Part shown: positions 41,618 to 51,555 of the stretch, piece by piece
How positions within the stretch are numbered: position 1 is the stretch's first letter
How the letters are laid out: every line of letters starts with the position of its first letter
Assembly (NCBI GenBank): GCA_019044685.2
Contig: JAGTXX020000009.1
Coordinates: 1,736,001 to 1,800,000 of the forward strand
Source of the DNA: Nannochloris sp. 'desiccata'
Lineage: Eukaryota > Chlorophyta > Trebouxiophyceae > Chlorellales > Chlorellaceae
DNA length: 64,000 nucleotides
Direction of reading: 5' to 3'
The notes under the pieces: model-generated
What the model was told of the DNA's origin: nothing
The model's input: the letters and a program-made list of their open reading frames with translations, nothing else
The model's database searches: none
Position numbers and translations under genes: made by a program

Positions 41618-42040
41618 TAGGAAGAGTAATCCATTATTTTAGATGGCTGTGTAAACGGATAGATAAATGAGTTGACCAGTGAGAGAGAGGGAGAGGAGCA
41701 GGTTTGGTCATGCTCAGCGTGCCACGGGGTATGTTGCAGTTATTAATAGTATCCAAAATTTGAAATTTTTCTAACCAGAAAACTAGATTGTTTTTCCGGA
41801 GCGCAGTGCGCTCCGCACGAAACAGTCGTCTATATAGGAAAACGAAATTATATTTGCTGTCATTGGCTGCCTTGGGTTCACACTTTAGCTTGAATAAAAC
41901 TTCGGTTGGGGGGAGATGAAGAAGAAGCCTATTATTATTACTATCGATAGCTGAAAGGATTACATCTTAGTATTGCATGCAAATAATTTCCTTCAAACAG
42001 TAAGCAAATTCAGCTCAAATGAAATTAAAATTAAACTCTT
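41618..42040. other. Convergent spacer with palindrome
   Basis: About 420 bases between the methyltransferase and NOL12 3' ends. It holds a 9-base-arm inverted repeat centred at 41806 (CGGAGCGCA-G-TGCGCTCCG, 41797-41815). No coding frame. Confidence 0.5.
41797..41815. repeat. GC-rich inverted repeat, 9-bp arms
   Basis: CGGAGCGCA-G-TGCGCTCCG, a near-perfect dyad in an otherwise AT-rich spacer. Confidence 0.85.
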
Positions 42041-42993
42041 CTACCGCCTCCCTTTCCGACCTCCCTTGCCACCACGATCACCTCCACGATCTCCACCACC
42101 TCCTTTCTTCCCAGGTTGCAAACCCGCAGCTTTCCTCCCTACAGTCTTCTTCCCTGCTATCTTTGCCTTGGTTTTCAACATCACACGCAAAGAAGTCTTA
42201 CTCAGTTTAGTGGGTGCTACTGCGGTACGACTCGCCTCTTCTCTTTCCCGATCCCTTGCTCTTTGCTTTTCCTTCTCCATTTTACGCGCTTGTGCCGCAG
42301 CAGGCATTTCAGGCAACGCATCATCATCATAGTCTTCCTCGTCATTATTATCTTCAAGTTCGCTGTCACTACCAACTTTAATAGGGGCGACGGTGACCGT
42401 ACTAGTGAGGCCTCCAGCATTGTACACTTGGATTTGAGGTCTCTTGGCAACCCCGTTATCTTCTTCTTCTTCTTGGTCGGAATCAGTTGCATATTTGGCT
42501 AAATTTAGCTGCTCTTTCTGAGCTAGCCGTCTCTGTAGAGAGAGAGAGGGGGAGTTGGAAACGGAGAGGTATTCAGTTTAGAAGTTTGTAAACTATTTGT
42601 CAAGAAAAAGAAGAAGGCGTTCGTCCTTACCTCTGCTCGCTCTTCAATGCGCTGCTGTCGCTGTTTCTTCTCTAGATTGCTAAGAGCATCCTTACGCCGT
42701 GCCTGCTTGCGCTTACGAAACCCTGTAATATATTCTCTGCAGGAAGGCAAGTTCAGAACAGAAGAAGACAGTAAGCGGCGGTGAGGACAGGAAATCACAT
42801 TTTGGAATTACATCAAATCAAGCTGCATGCATTGTATATCAAATCAAATAAATATGCTCTTCTCAACGTACTTGTGGGCACTGGGGTCGAAAACAATTTC
42901 TAAAGCTTTGTTTCTCTGCTTCCGTTTTGACATGTGATCGTCGCCTCCGCCCTTGTAGGCAATCATATCCTCATCTCTATATTTTTTGCTCAT
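42041..42993 (-). CDS. NOL12: Nucleolar protein 12 / RRP17 family
   Basis: Exons 42993-42872, 42736-42631 and 42532-42041 give 239 residues with consistent phases. The start reads MSKKYRDEDMIAYKGGGDDHMSKRKQRNKALEIVFDPSAHKEYITGFRKRKQARRKDALSNLEKKQRQQRIEERAE; the segment V-F-D-P...Y-I-T-G-F-R-K-R-K-x-A-R is the Nop25/NOL12 signature. The remainder is acidic (LEDNNDEEDYDDD) and ends in a Gly/Arg/Lys-rich tail (GGGGDRGGDRGGKGGRKGRR). Yeast Rrp17 is a 5'-3' exonuclease factor of 60S pre-rRNA processing; human NOL12 has nucleolar RNA-processing and DNA-repair roles. Nucleolar localisation is expected from the basic tail. The family hallmark spans the first intron. Confidence 0.9.
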
Positions 42994-43475
42994 CTCAATT
43001 TATTTCTTAAGAATATAGTGGCAAGCGAAGTTTCTAGAGCCTACTTGAGAGTAAACAATATCAGCAGCAAATAATTGATTTTTTTTTCTCTGCTGGATGA
43101 ACTCTAAAGCTCGCGCTCCTACTCCTGCACTCCCACAGAATTTTATAAATTTAAATATGCTTCAAAACATGCCAATTTCCTGGATTTAAGCCACATCAGG
43201 GGCTAGAGTCCAAATTCTTTCTATTTCGCCGAAATATGTCATGACAGTCCACTGATAGCTCAGCTCTTCTACAGCATTTTGTTGCACTTGACAAGTTGAT
43301 GCGATATAAGTCAAAGTGATTTACAACTGACTAACGCTCTACACCTGCAAACTGAGAGCTGCGGTTGACTTATATAGTACTCCTATTGCAAATCACGACA
43401 GTTTCGGACTAGGGGCCAATCCAAAGTTTCGCCCATCTAATTTACCAATTCAACACCAAGATCCATCTCTACATT
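42994..43475. promoter_or_regulatory. Divergent spacer NOL12 / small gene
   Basis: About 480 bases between divergent starts. AT-rich with T runs; no coding frame, RNA gene or clear dyad is seen. Confidence 0.4.
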
Positions 43476-43709
43476 ATGCCAGGTATCCAGATTGACCAGG
43501 TAAGAACTCCTCTTGTTGCTCAACTAAGTACTTTCTTTACTATTTGATCACAACGGCCAAAAAAATCATTCAAGGTGAATTTTAGTGAGGGTGCCTACTC
43601 AAAGGAAGAGTTGTTAACAATAGAAAGTGGAAGAGTAGCTTTCCTGGGTGTTTCCTCTCAAGGATCGTTGACGACAAAAGTTTTGCAAAAGTCTAAGACT
43701 TGGTCTTGA
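43476..43709 (+). CDS. Small unrecognised protein (52 aa), two exons
   Basis: Exon 43476-43499 (MPGIQIDQ) and exon 43575-43709 (VNFSEGAYSKEELLTIESGRVAFLGVSSQGSLTTKVLQKSKTWS) join across a 75-base GT-AG intron in phase 0. The product is 52 residues with well-balanced composition and no low complexity. No family is recognised. The tiny first exon and intron-after-start layout are the same as in neighbouring genuine genes, which supports reality. It may be a small complex subunit. The acceptor could instead be elsewhere, so the N-terminus is uncertain. Confidence 0.5.
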
Positions 43710-43912
43710 ATTTCTTCAACATACGTTTAGCTGTGTTTGGTTTCTGTGTATATGTCATGTTTTAATAAAGCTAGCGTATGTTTTACATGGTGTAACTGTA
43801 AGATAGTACACAGAAAACGTTCAGAAAATGCGAGTAAACAAGTAGGGCAAAAACGAAAGCAAACGCCACCGCTGCTCGATAAAAATAATAACCAACCCAT
43901 GCCCGATTATCC

Positions 43913-44215
43913 TTATTCTTGTGTTCTCGTCTCTTTTGGGGTAGCAAACCTTGTAGGACTATCTATGACATGCATGCAGCAGACACCTACTGTTAAAGCA
44001 GTGGCAGTTATTACAAAAAGAATGAAAGCTTCCAAATATTTCACTTGTCGCTGGCAGTCTGCGTCACAGACGGTATATGGAGGACCCTCATCCGAGGTAT
44101 TTGTAGAAGCTGCGTTGCCGCTGGTTTTGACTGAAAGCTGCGCTGTCGTATCTAAAGCATGCGTAATATGCATCCAAAGTACAGAGAGGGCTAGGGATTG
44201 TAATAGTCTAAACAT
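43913..44215 (-). CDS. Small signal-peptide/one-span membrane protein (100 aa)
   Basis: Minus-strand frame from ATG 44215. Residues 1-21 are a clean signal peptide (MFRLLQSLALSVLWMHITHA). A Thr/Ser-rich ectodomain has two cysteines (CDADC), then comes one transmembrane helix (YLEAFILFVITATALTVGVCCMHV) and a short cytosolic tail (IDSPTRFATPKETRTQE). It is thus a tiny type I protein. No family is recognised. A longer plus-strand frame overlaps it but is less protein-like (it begins in unstructured 3' flank and is rich in Ser/Thr/Cys without order). It could be a surface or ER peptide. Confidence 0.5.
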   Translation of the reverse strand: MFRLLQSLALSVLWMHITHALDTTAQLSVKTSGNAASTNTSDEGPPYTVCDADCQRQVKYLEAFILFVITATALTVGVCCMHVIDSPTRFATPKETRTQE

Positions 44216-44477
44216 GTTTGCAAGAATTATTAATTCGACTTTGATTTATTCATTAATCTGAAATTAAGGACCAAAGCACAAACTTCTGCGGCATAGATTC
44301 AAACAACGTGCTGCCTGTATTTCTTCAAGTTATAAATGGCGAGATCTACTACCTGTTCAGAGCAGTTGAAGGGCCTTGTTGCCAAAAAACAAAATTGGGA
44401 GTTGGAGCGCGCCTCAATTTCTCATCAAAACCCGCCCTTCCTCTGCATTTCATACTGTTCTATGCATTCAGCTAACC

Positions 44478-45845
44478 ATGGATGAGCTGGAAGTCGACGC
44501 TGCAGGCCCCGTATGGAGTAATATACTCTACATTTTTGAACCTTCATCCTTGTTGCTAATAGGTGATCTCAACCGCATCTGTCGCAAATACCATACTGAA
44601 AACCTCCCATTAGAGACTCCAAGACTTTCGCTATATGTTATCTCAACCGCAATTTCCTCCCATGCAATGCAGGCACTGCTGTTGGAACAGTAGCGGCAGG
44701 GGCACACCGAGCGTTACGTAGGTTCTTCTTTACTTAACCCATAAATTGCTAACAACCTGGCCATCCCACAGCAAACAATTCATATATTTTGCTTCTTATA
44801 TACAGGACACGATGTAGAAATCCATCAAGGCTGCATCCCACATGGCGAAGGGGCCATTACCCTAGACTCCCGCCAAGCACCCGCCATCCCTCTATTGAGC
44901 TCCTGCTCTCTACTCGCTTTGTTCTATTTTTTCCACGCAATCCAATTCTTATTGATTCTACTGCTATGCATAGCTTCTGCTGTGGGAATCACCTTTGCAG
45001 CGCATCCACTGCTAAAACTCTTAACGACGGCAAAACCAGTGCTACGTCGCCGTCTTCTTTTATGCTCTCGATGGCACGTACAGCTTGGTGACGCTCTTTT
45101 AGCTGGGTTTAGTGGTATTTCGGTTCTATCGTGGATGCTTACTGGCTCTATGGTGCTTAATAACCTACTGGGCATCTGTCTCTGTATCTCGTTTATTAGC
45201 TTTGTCAGACTTCCTTCCTTGAAAGTCACAACCTATCTCTTGTCGGCCTTATTTGTTTACGACATTTTCTGGGTATTTTTTAGCGAGGGGTTGTTCGGAA
45301 AGAACGTTATGGTCGAAGCAGCCACCAAACAAGCTGAAAATCCAGCGGTGCTTGTATTAGATGCACTCCATATGCCGTCAGCGGGGCTTGCACAAAACTT
45401 AGATTTACCAGTAAAGTTGGTTTTTCCTGGTAGTCTACTCGATTGGGACCCTTTGAAACCCGGTCTTATGCTGGGATTAGGCGATATGGCACTCCCAGGG
45501 ATGCTGATTGCGTTGTTATATAGCGAGGATGTGTTCAAATGGCAACAGCAATGCGGAGGGAGTTTGGGGACAGCGGCAAAACTTTCTTTAAAATCACGTG
45601 ATTTTTGGATACGATCGTATGTACTGCTTTCCATATGTGGGTACACACTAGGGATGTTTCTAGCTCTGGGCATAGGTACTGTGTTTCAAGCCGCTCAGCC
45701 TGCTTTGCTCTATCTGGTTCCGTGTACTTTATCGCCGGCGTTGGTGAGGGCAGCAAGAAGAAAAGAGCTGAAAGAGCTGTGGGAAGGGTGGGAAAATGCC
45801 GGAGCTGAAGGTAATAAAACTGTCAGAAAAGAACCTGATGTTTAA
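44478..45845 (+). CDS. SPP: Signal peptide peptidase (intramembrane aspartyl protease)
   Basis: Exons 44478-44562, 44673-44717 and 44806-45845 give 389 residues, all junctions in phase 1. Nine membrane spans are expected. The catalytic residues are present: Asp196 in FVYDIFW (YD motif), Asp270 in GLGDMALPGML (GxGD motif) and the PAL motif at 342-344 (QPALLYLVP). The C-terminus is Lys/Glu-rich and cytosolic (VRAARRKELKELWEGWENA). SPP cleaves leftover signal peptides and other type II membrane segments in the ER. First-exon residues LLLIGTAVGTVAAGAHRALR form the first span, split over two introns. The A22B family of presenilin-like proteases (SPP and SPPL) is certain; assignment to the SPP branch is likely. 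Confidence 0.92.
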
Positions 45846-46150
45846 CATTATCTGAGAAACTGTTTATTTTTCCAAAACAGAAGAAGTGAGGAGGCCCGCT
45901 AAGAGGAAGGGGGAGCACCGCTGTGTGGAAGGGCAGCAGTTAAGAAGTTCTAAAGTTTGGATGGATCTTTGCCCACGTTTATTTCTATATTCTTAGTTTT
46001 GCACATGCTTATTGACCCAAATCCAGTGTGCTGAACAGCCATTCTATTGTTATTCAACAAGTGATCGAACAAAATTTTGTATTGAGAAGAATCAATCAAG
46101 CGGGAGCTCCACTTCCACTGCAATTTCAACTATCTAGACACACTATTTAG
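45846..46150. other. Spacer between SPP and NT-C2 gene
   Basis: About 300 bases separating two plus-strand genes: 3' flank of SPP and promoter of the coiled-coil gene. Nothing else is recognised. Confidence 0.4.
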
Positions 46151-49100
46151 ATGTTTAAGAAGTTGGGAAGGGCCCTAAGTTCCAAAAATAGGACGAAAGT
46201 CCGTTTAGATGTTGGGATCAAATCAGTAGCAGGGCTGCCTAGTTCTGTGGGAGCAGCCCGTGTTGTATGGGCCCGTGATTCCAAGGTGCAGATGACCAAG
46301 CTGGCACCTGTATCAGATGGTAAGTTTGAAACAGATCACCCCACATATCATTTTTCAACATTCTTGTTCCTACCTAAACCCCGCCAGAAAAACACCAACT
46401 CTTAAACCTTGTTTACCACATCATTTCACAGGCAAAACTTCCTGGAACGAAGAGCTCAGCATCATTGCCACTCTAGATAGAAACAATAAGGGCTATTATG
46501 AAGCAAAAACCTACGACTTCCGCATTCAATGCCCAGATGGCGAACAACGCAATGTCACGCTTGGAAAAACAGTCATTGATATGTCACGCTACGCTGACGC
46601 TCGTAACCAAACAGTCGCTTTACCTATTACTTTACCAGGTGGAAATCAAGCTGTATTGACTATTACTATCACTGCCTCTGCAGTAAAAGGGTTAATAGGA
46701 GATGATTCTGCCTCTGTTATTAGTGGCGTATCAGGGCTGAGCGGTAGTCCGAGTGGGTTGGACCCCACTGATCAAGATTTGGCTGGATTTGGGATAGACA
46801 AGAGGAACATGAGTGAAAATGCGCTATCTAGTTTGTCGACGATACCAGAAAGTGTGGGAGCGGGGAGTGCTGAACCGAGCGAAGAGACAAGCAATAGGAA
46901 AACTGCAACACACCTCGGTGGTGATAGAATAGAAAAACCAGCAGCGGTTCTTCCCCCTGCTGTTGTTTCTAATGCTGAATCAGCCCCAGCACCAGGACCA
47001 GCAGCTCCCCATGTAGTAGGAGTAGTAGAAGAAGAAGAAGAGCGTGTACCATCACCAGTGGTCGCACCTGCTGTTGCTGCTAATTACCAATTGGAAGAAG
47101 ACGAGATGGGTGTTGCGCAACAACAAAATCAACAAGATAAATTTGAAGAAGAAGAAGCAGAGGACCAAGCATTAGTAGGAGAACAGCACGAAGGAGAGCA
47201 ATATTATGATGAAGAAGGTGGATCAGTTACTGGCAGTTACCCTTATGAAGGCGAAGAAGAGCTACTCGAAGGTGAAGGAGAGGAAGGCGGGTATTACCAC
47301 GAAGCCGACATGGAGGAATTAGAAGCTCGGCTCGCAAATGCCGAAGCAGCTGCCGCAGAAGCTGAAGCTGTGGCTGAAGAAGCAGTTCAGATGCTCGAAG
47401 CTGAACGTTCAGAGCGACGTCAGAGTGAAGCTGCAGTCACTCAATTGCAAAGAGACTTGGAATGGGCCAATAAAAAAGCGGCAAAAGAGCGGGCGGACTG
47501 GGAAAAAAAAATGAAAGACTCGTTCAAGAAAATGGAGGGCACAGTTTTGCTGGCTGAGCGTGTGCAGAGGGAAAAGACAGAATTGGGTGATCGTCTTGCT
47601 GCGTTAACTGCTGAAAAGAAGGATCTAGAAGCGATGCTTGATCGAGATGCAATGGAGGGCCGGGTCTTGGTGGCCGAGACAGCGGCAACGGCAGCTGCGG
47701 AAGCTCAGGCATCGATTGAGATCTCTAGTTTAAGAAAAAAAGTACGCGAAATGGAAGAATATGTTGAAGAAGCCGATGCCAAGGCGTTGAAAGCGCAAGG
47801 CAAAGCAACTGCTTTAGCTGCACAGCTGGCGGGCGCTCAGGGCGGCACAACAGCAGATAGCTACGAAGAAGTAAGAGCAGCAGAAGAGCGCGCTGATGCA
47901 TTATTTTTGGAATTACAATACACAAAGGCGGAGTGTCGTTCTTTGGAAGCTGAGGTGAAGTCTGCAAAGGAGGAAGCTGATCGAGCAATGGCAGCAGCGA
48001 GAAAAGAAACTGAGTTCCACGGTGCGAGAGCATCTGAACTTGCCCGACAGTTGGAAACTTCCATGACTGCAGCTGCAGCTGCGGAAAGGAACGTATCTCA
48101 GTCCCAAGGACGTATTGTGTTGCTGGAAGATGCGCTAGAGAGGAGTAATCTCCAAGCAGCGGAGTTACGACAACGGTTAGTTGCTGGAGCGGCAATGGCG
48201 GCGGCAACTGCTGGTGGAGCTGTGGCCACCACAGCAGCAGCAGCTGATCTTGAATTAGCTATGCAGCAAGTCCGTGAAGTTCAAGATGCAGCGGAAGGTA
48301 GAGCAGCTCAGCTTGCGGCCACTTCTAGAGAACTAATGGCCTCTCAAGAAGCTCTATCTTTTGCACATGCAGAACTCCACTCGACTCGCCAAGATCTCTC
48401 AGATGCCCAACGTATTGTCGCTGTCCGTGATGATGAAGTACGACAATTACGGGATCAATTACGCGCAAAGGAAGCGCAAAGTGTGGAATTTAAGCAATTG
48501 CAAAGAGATATGGCGGGCATGCTTGCTGGAGGAGCACCAAGGCTGTCGCCTCGTAGATTACCCAGTAATGGTGCTGGTGGTGTACCATCAGACCGTACTG
48601 CAACTGGTACTGGTAGTCGACCGGCTTCAGGACAGACCTCTACGAGTCCCACTCCTCAACATCTAGAAGAGCTTGAAATAGCGCACCAAAAGCTAGCAGA
48701 AGCGGAAGTCTTGGCCAGAAACGCGGCCCTCCAAACCGCAGATTTAATCCAACAATTGGCCACGTCTCAATCTGAACGGCACGAAGCAGCCACTAAAATT
48801 GCAGAAATGCGTGAAGAGTTGGCAAGATTACGGTCTAGCGCTGATGGAGACCACGTTCGAAAGATAGAAGCACTGGAAAGAGAGCTACTAGTATCTAGAA
48901 ATAGAGCGGAAGTCAATAATTTATTCAGAGAAGAGCACGAGCGCATTGCGAGCGACCTGATTACGACAAAATTAGCCTGGGCGGAAGGTCAAGAACAGAT
49001 ATTAGTACTGAAAAGATCATTAATCAAAAGTCAAGAGAGGTCAATGGGCTTTGCAGCGAAATTAACAAAGCTCGAAACCAAGTTATATCGCAGATTGACC

Positions 49101-49367
49101 AACGTGGGTAAAAGGTTGAGTACGAGTGCAACAGAGGAGATCTCGCCCGTCACTACTGCTGGTGCTGGTGATGAAGAAGGTGATACGCATGTAGCTGGTG
49201 GTGGTGGTGATGGTGGTGGTGGTGGTGGTGGCGGTAGACCTGGGAGTGGTAGTAGTAGACCCAGCAGTGGAGCGAGCACTCGCTCGTCTAAGAAAAGCAG
49301 CAAGGAAAAAGGGGACAAGGGTGGGAGCAACAGTGGCAGAAAATCGAAGAGTAGAAAGTCAACATGA
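46151..49367 (+). CDS. NT-C2 domain / long coiled-coil protein
   Basis: Exons 46151-46319 and 46432-49367 (phase 1 junction, Asp|Gly) give 1034 residues. Residues 1-160 match an NT-type C2 domain: KVRLDVGIKSVAGLP, RVVWARDSKVQMTKLAPVSDGKTSWNEELSIIATL, YEAKTYDFRI, LGKTVIDMSRYADARNQTVALPITLPGGNQAVLTITITA. A Ser-rich and acidic linker (to about 390) leads into about 550 residues of Glu/Ala/Lys/Gln-rich coiled coil with heptad character, a Gly-rich patch and a basic C-terminus (SSKKSSKEKGDKGGSNSGRKSKSRKST). Proteins of this shape include plant PMI1/PMIR (chloroplast movement) and EHBP1-like proteins linking membranes to the cytoskeleton. Membrane-cytoskeleton tethering is inferred. Confidence 0.82.
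49200..49240 (+). repeat. GGT triplet run coding poly-Gly
   Basis: GGTGGT-type triplets at about 49197-49234 inside the coiled-coil protein encode GGGGDGGGGGGGG, a flexible linker. Confidence 0.85.
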
Positions 49368-49534
49368 GTTTTATGTTTTATATTTTTTGTATTCCTGTTG
49401 TATTTACTTTTTTAATTGATGCGCCTTATGATTTTGGGTATTGCTCTGTATATCTTTAAGTATGAAAAAGATTAGAAAAATAAAAAGAAGTTAATAGAAC
49501 GGGTGAAGTATATACAATGTCAGTCTCTAAATTT

Positions 49535-50623
49535 TCAAATTACCGCCTGTAAAACTGTCTCTTTTGCTTCTTTTGCTGCTGGAGTCTTTTTAATCACAAA
49601 TTTAACAATGCCCTTTGCTTCATTTCTTTCTACCCAGGCATAAAACACTGCCAACGGATCAATGCTAGCAACATCACCGCCACTATTAGTAAGCTTTTCT
49701 ATTTGTTTATAAAACCACGCCAACATGGGGGTTGCGGTCAAATTCGCAGCTGTCGCTCTCGTAATGCCTCCTTTCCCACATAAAAAATCTTGTGCAGTAT
49801 TTAAAACAAAGCCTCCATCAGAGAACGTAGAATGACTCGCCTTGGGGATCTCGTATTTCCAGCTGCCTGCTTTGCCTGCTGCGTAAAATTTTTGATAATT
49901 GCCCTCGGTAGGGTTACAAGAAGATCGTATACCTGCTCCTTCAACGCCAATTTCTTTACCACGGATTGCTTCCACTCCGCTAGGATTTTCTGGAGAGATT
50001 GGAGAAAAGGTAGAGGAGTCTATTGGGTCAACTAGCCAGGCTGCGGCAACTTTTGTTGGGTTGTTTCCATAATTTAATGCTGCTAACTTTCCACCTCTGC
50101 TATGTCCAGACAAAACCACTTTGGACATATCAGCACGGCCATATATAGGGCTTGTTTTGTTCTTGGTTTGTTTGTCGACCCATTGAAGTAAAGGGTTGAA
50201 TGCTTCAAGTTCGAGGATGGCGGGGGTGAGACTAAACCGTGGGAGGTTGTATTGTAAGACAACGTAGCCCCAGCTTGCGGCGTGTGCTACTATACGGCGA
50301 TAATATTTCGCTTGTAGCTGAAATCCGTTGTAGAAAATAAGCAGAGGAAAGGGAGATGAAGGGGACGAAGGATCAGTGCCGCATCTCGTCGGGATTGTGA
50401 AAATTATTGGCAAGGTTTTGCCTAGACCTTGCTGCAATTCTTTCGGAACAGGGAACTTTGCAGTCGTTTGAAATGAAGAGCATGGTCCCTCGTCGGAGAA
50501 GTTGACATTATCGAACCCTATGCCCGCGGCTTGGGTGCTTTGCAAAACGGCATGGCTGTGAATTAGTGTAGCCATTGCCACGAAATTGAGATTCCAAGAC
50601 CTGTAAATGCGCTTTACTATCAT
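49535..50623 (-). CDS. Chlorophyllase-like alpha/beta hydrolase
   Basis: 362 residues, one exon, ATG 50623. The catalytic triad of the chlorophyllase family is visible: Ser175 in GHSRGG (173-178), Asp199 in LVDPID and His264 in KASHSTFSDGG. Residues 90-130 carry PLLIFYNGFQLQAKYYRRIVAHAASWGYVVLQYNLP, where the strand/oxyanion region has FYNGF. The first 33 residues (IVKRIYRSWNLNFVAMATLIHSHAVLQSTQAAG) may be an organelle transit or signal peptide. Chlorophyllases remove phytol from chlorophyll; algal members also act on other esters. The substrate is uncertain, so the name is family-level. Confidence 0.82.
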   Translation of the reverse strand: MIVKRIYRSWNLNFVAMATLIHSHAVLQSTQAAGIGFDNVNFSDEGPCSSFQTTAKFPVPKELQQGLGKTLPIIFTIPTRCGTDPSSPSSPFPLLIFYNGFQLQAKYYRRIVAHAASWGYVVLQYNLPRFSLTPAILELEAFNPLLQWVDKQTKNKTSPIYGRADMSKVVLSGHSRGGKLAALNYGNNPTKVAAAWLVDPIDSSTFSPISPENPSGVEAIRGKEIGVEGAGIRSSCNPTEGNYQKFYAAGKAGSWKYEIPKASHSTFSDGGFVLNTAQDFLCGKGGITRATAANLTATPMLAWFYKQIEKLTNSGGDVASIDPLAVFYAWVERNEAKGIVKFVIKKTPAAKEAKETVLQAVI

Positions 50624-50833
50624 TTTAATGTTTTATTACCTGTCTAATTAGACAATGCGAGAGGTTATTTTGACTGAAGATTTCAACCTTTTGGGACAAT
50701 CTTGAGGTACGCTGAGACTTACCCAGTACCCGCTGAGAATGTTCTTTGCTTTAAGTCGGATTCCTGTTATTGCCAAGTGGCGGTATGTTACACTTTATGC
50801 ATCTATTAACACTGTACTACGCAAGAAGAAATA

Positions 50834-51279
50834 TTAAACCCCAGCTCCCGAGCCCCCAGTTGGATTTTCATCGTTACCAGTCAGGTGCAACGCCGCTGCT
50901 GCTGCAAGAGCGCCGAGAGTCAATGCCTGTAAGAAGGAGACAACATGAATTGAATGTACTAGTCTATAAAAATTCAACTGTATAAGTTAGCGTGGATTAG
51001 AATGATTAACAGGAACTGTCAAGTTCAAAAATAAAATACCTACTTGTGCCGCCACTCGCGAATGTATGATTTTCATCTGCAGTGGTATTGGCTTGCTCCA
51101 TTGATAAGCTAGCGTTATACCAAGACCACTAGCCCACACAATCTGCATTAAAGATAGAATTTAATCAGTGATAAGCTCAATATTATGGTCCAAAGTTTCT
51201 CGACGCCTTGACCTACCCCTACGCTCTTTAGTTTCTCTCGGGCGACATATCCTCTGATTCTATCCATTGCAGACGACAT
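50834..51279 (-). CDS. HIG1-domain small mitochondrial membrane protein
   Basis: Three short exons, 51279-51217, 51142-51044 and 50926-50834, all phase 0, give 84 residues: MSSAMDRIRGYVAREKLKSVG, then IVWASGLGITLAYQWSKPIPLQMKIIHSRVAAQ, then ALTLGALAAAAALHLTGNDENP. Two membrane helices flank a KIIHSRVAAQALTL loop, the HIG1 (hypoxia-induced) domain pattern seen in plant hypoxia-responsive proteins and in Rcf1/Rcf2. Members sit in the mitochondrial inner membrane and help assemble respiratory supercomplexes with cytochrome c oxidase. The gene is divergent from the ABCG gene with 276 bases between starts. No exon reaches 35 codons, so frame-length filters miss it. Confidence 0.85.
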
Positions 51280-51555
51280 TGTGAAAATATGAGGGTATAA
51301 ACAATCAATTACGAAGTCCTACGTGCTTCATGGTGGGCTTATTTTAATTTTAAGCATCTCCGATGTTGGGCGGAGCAGCATGGCAAAACTGGCACAGCAC
51401 GCCGTGGCACGGCTTGCAATTGAACTATTTTTCCTTTACGAGAGGATCCTTCAAATTTAACAGCCACCATATTTGCAAAGAAATCTCGATTAATCGCATT
51501 AACAAGTAAATCTAAAGAATTATTTTGAATATTTAAGCGCCCTGTAACACTTCCA

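Noticed and set aside
40933..41634. 233-codon minus-strand frame opposite the methyltransferase
   Set aside because: The plus strand has clear SAM-methyltransferase motifs; this frame is its antisense.
42116..42502. 128-codon plus-strand frame opposite NOL12
   Set aside because: Antisense to the acidic and Gly/Arg exon of NOL12; Phe/Cys/Ser-rich with no motif.
43737..44261. 174-codon plus-strand frame
   Set aside because: Disordered composition without any motif. The opposite strand has a shorter frame with a clear signal peptide and membrane helix.
47725..48207. 160-codon minus-strand frame inside the coiled-coil gene
   Set aside because: Shadow of the Glu/Ala/Gln-rich plus-strand coding frame; Leu/Pro-rich composition typical of antisense.
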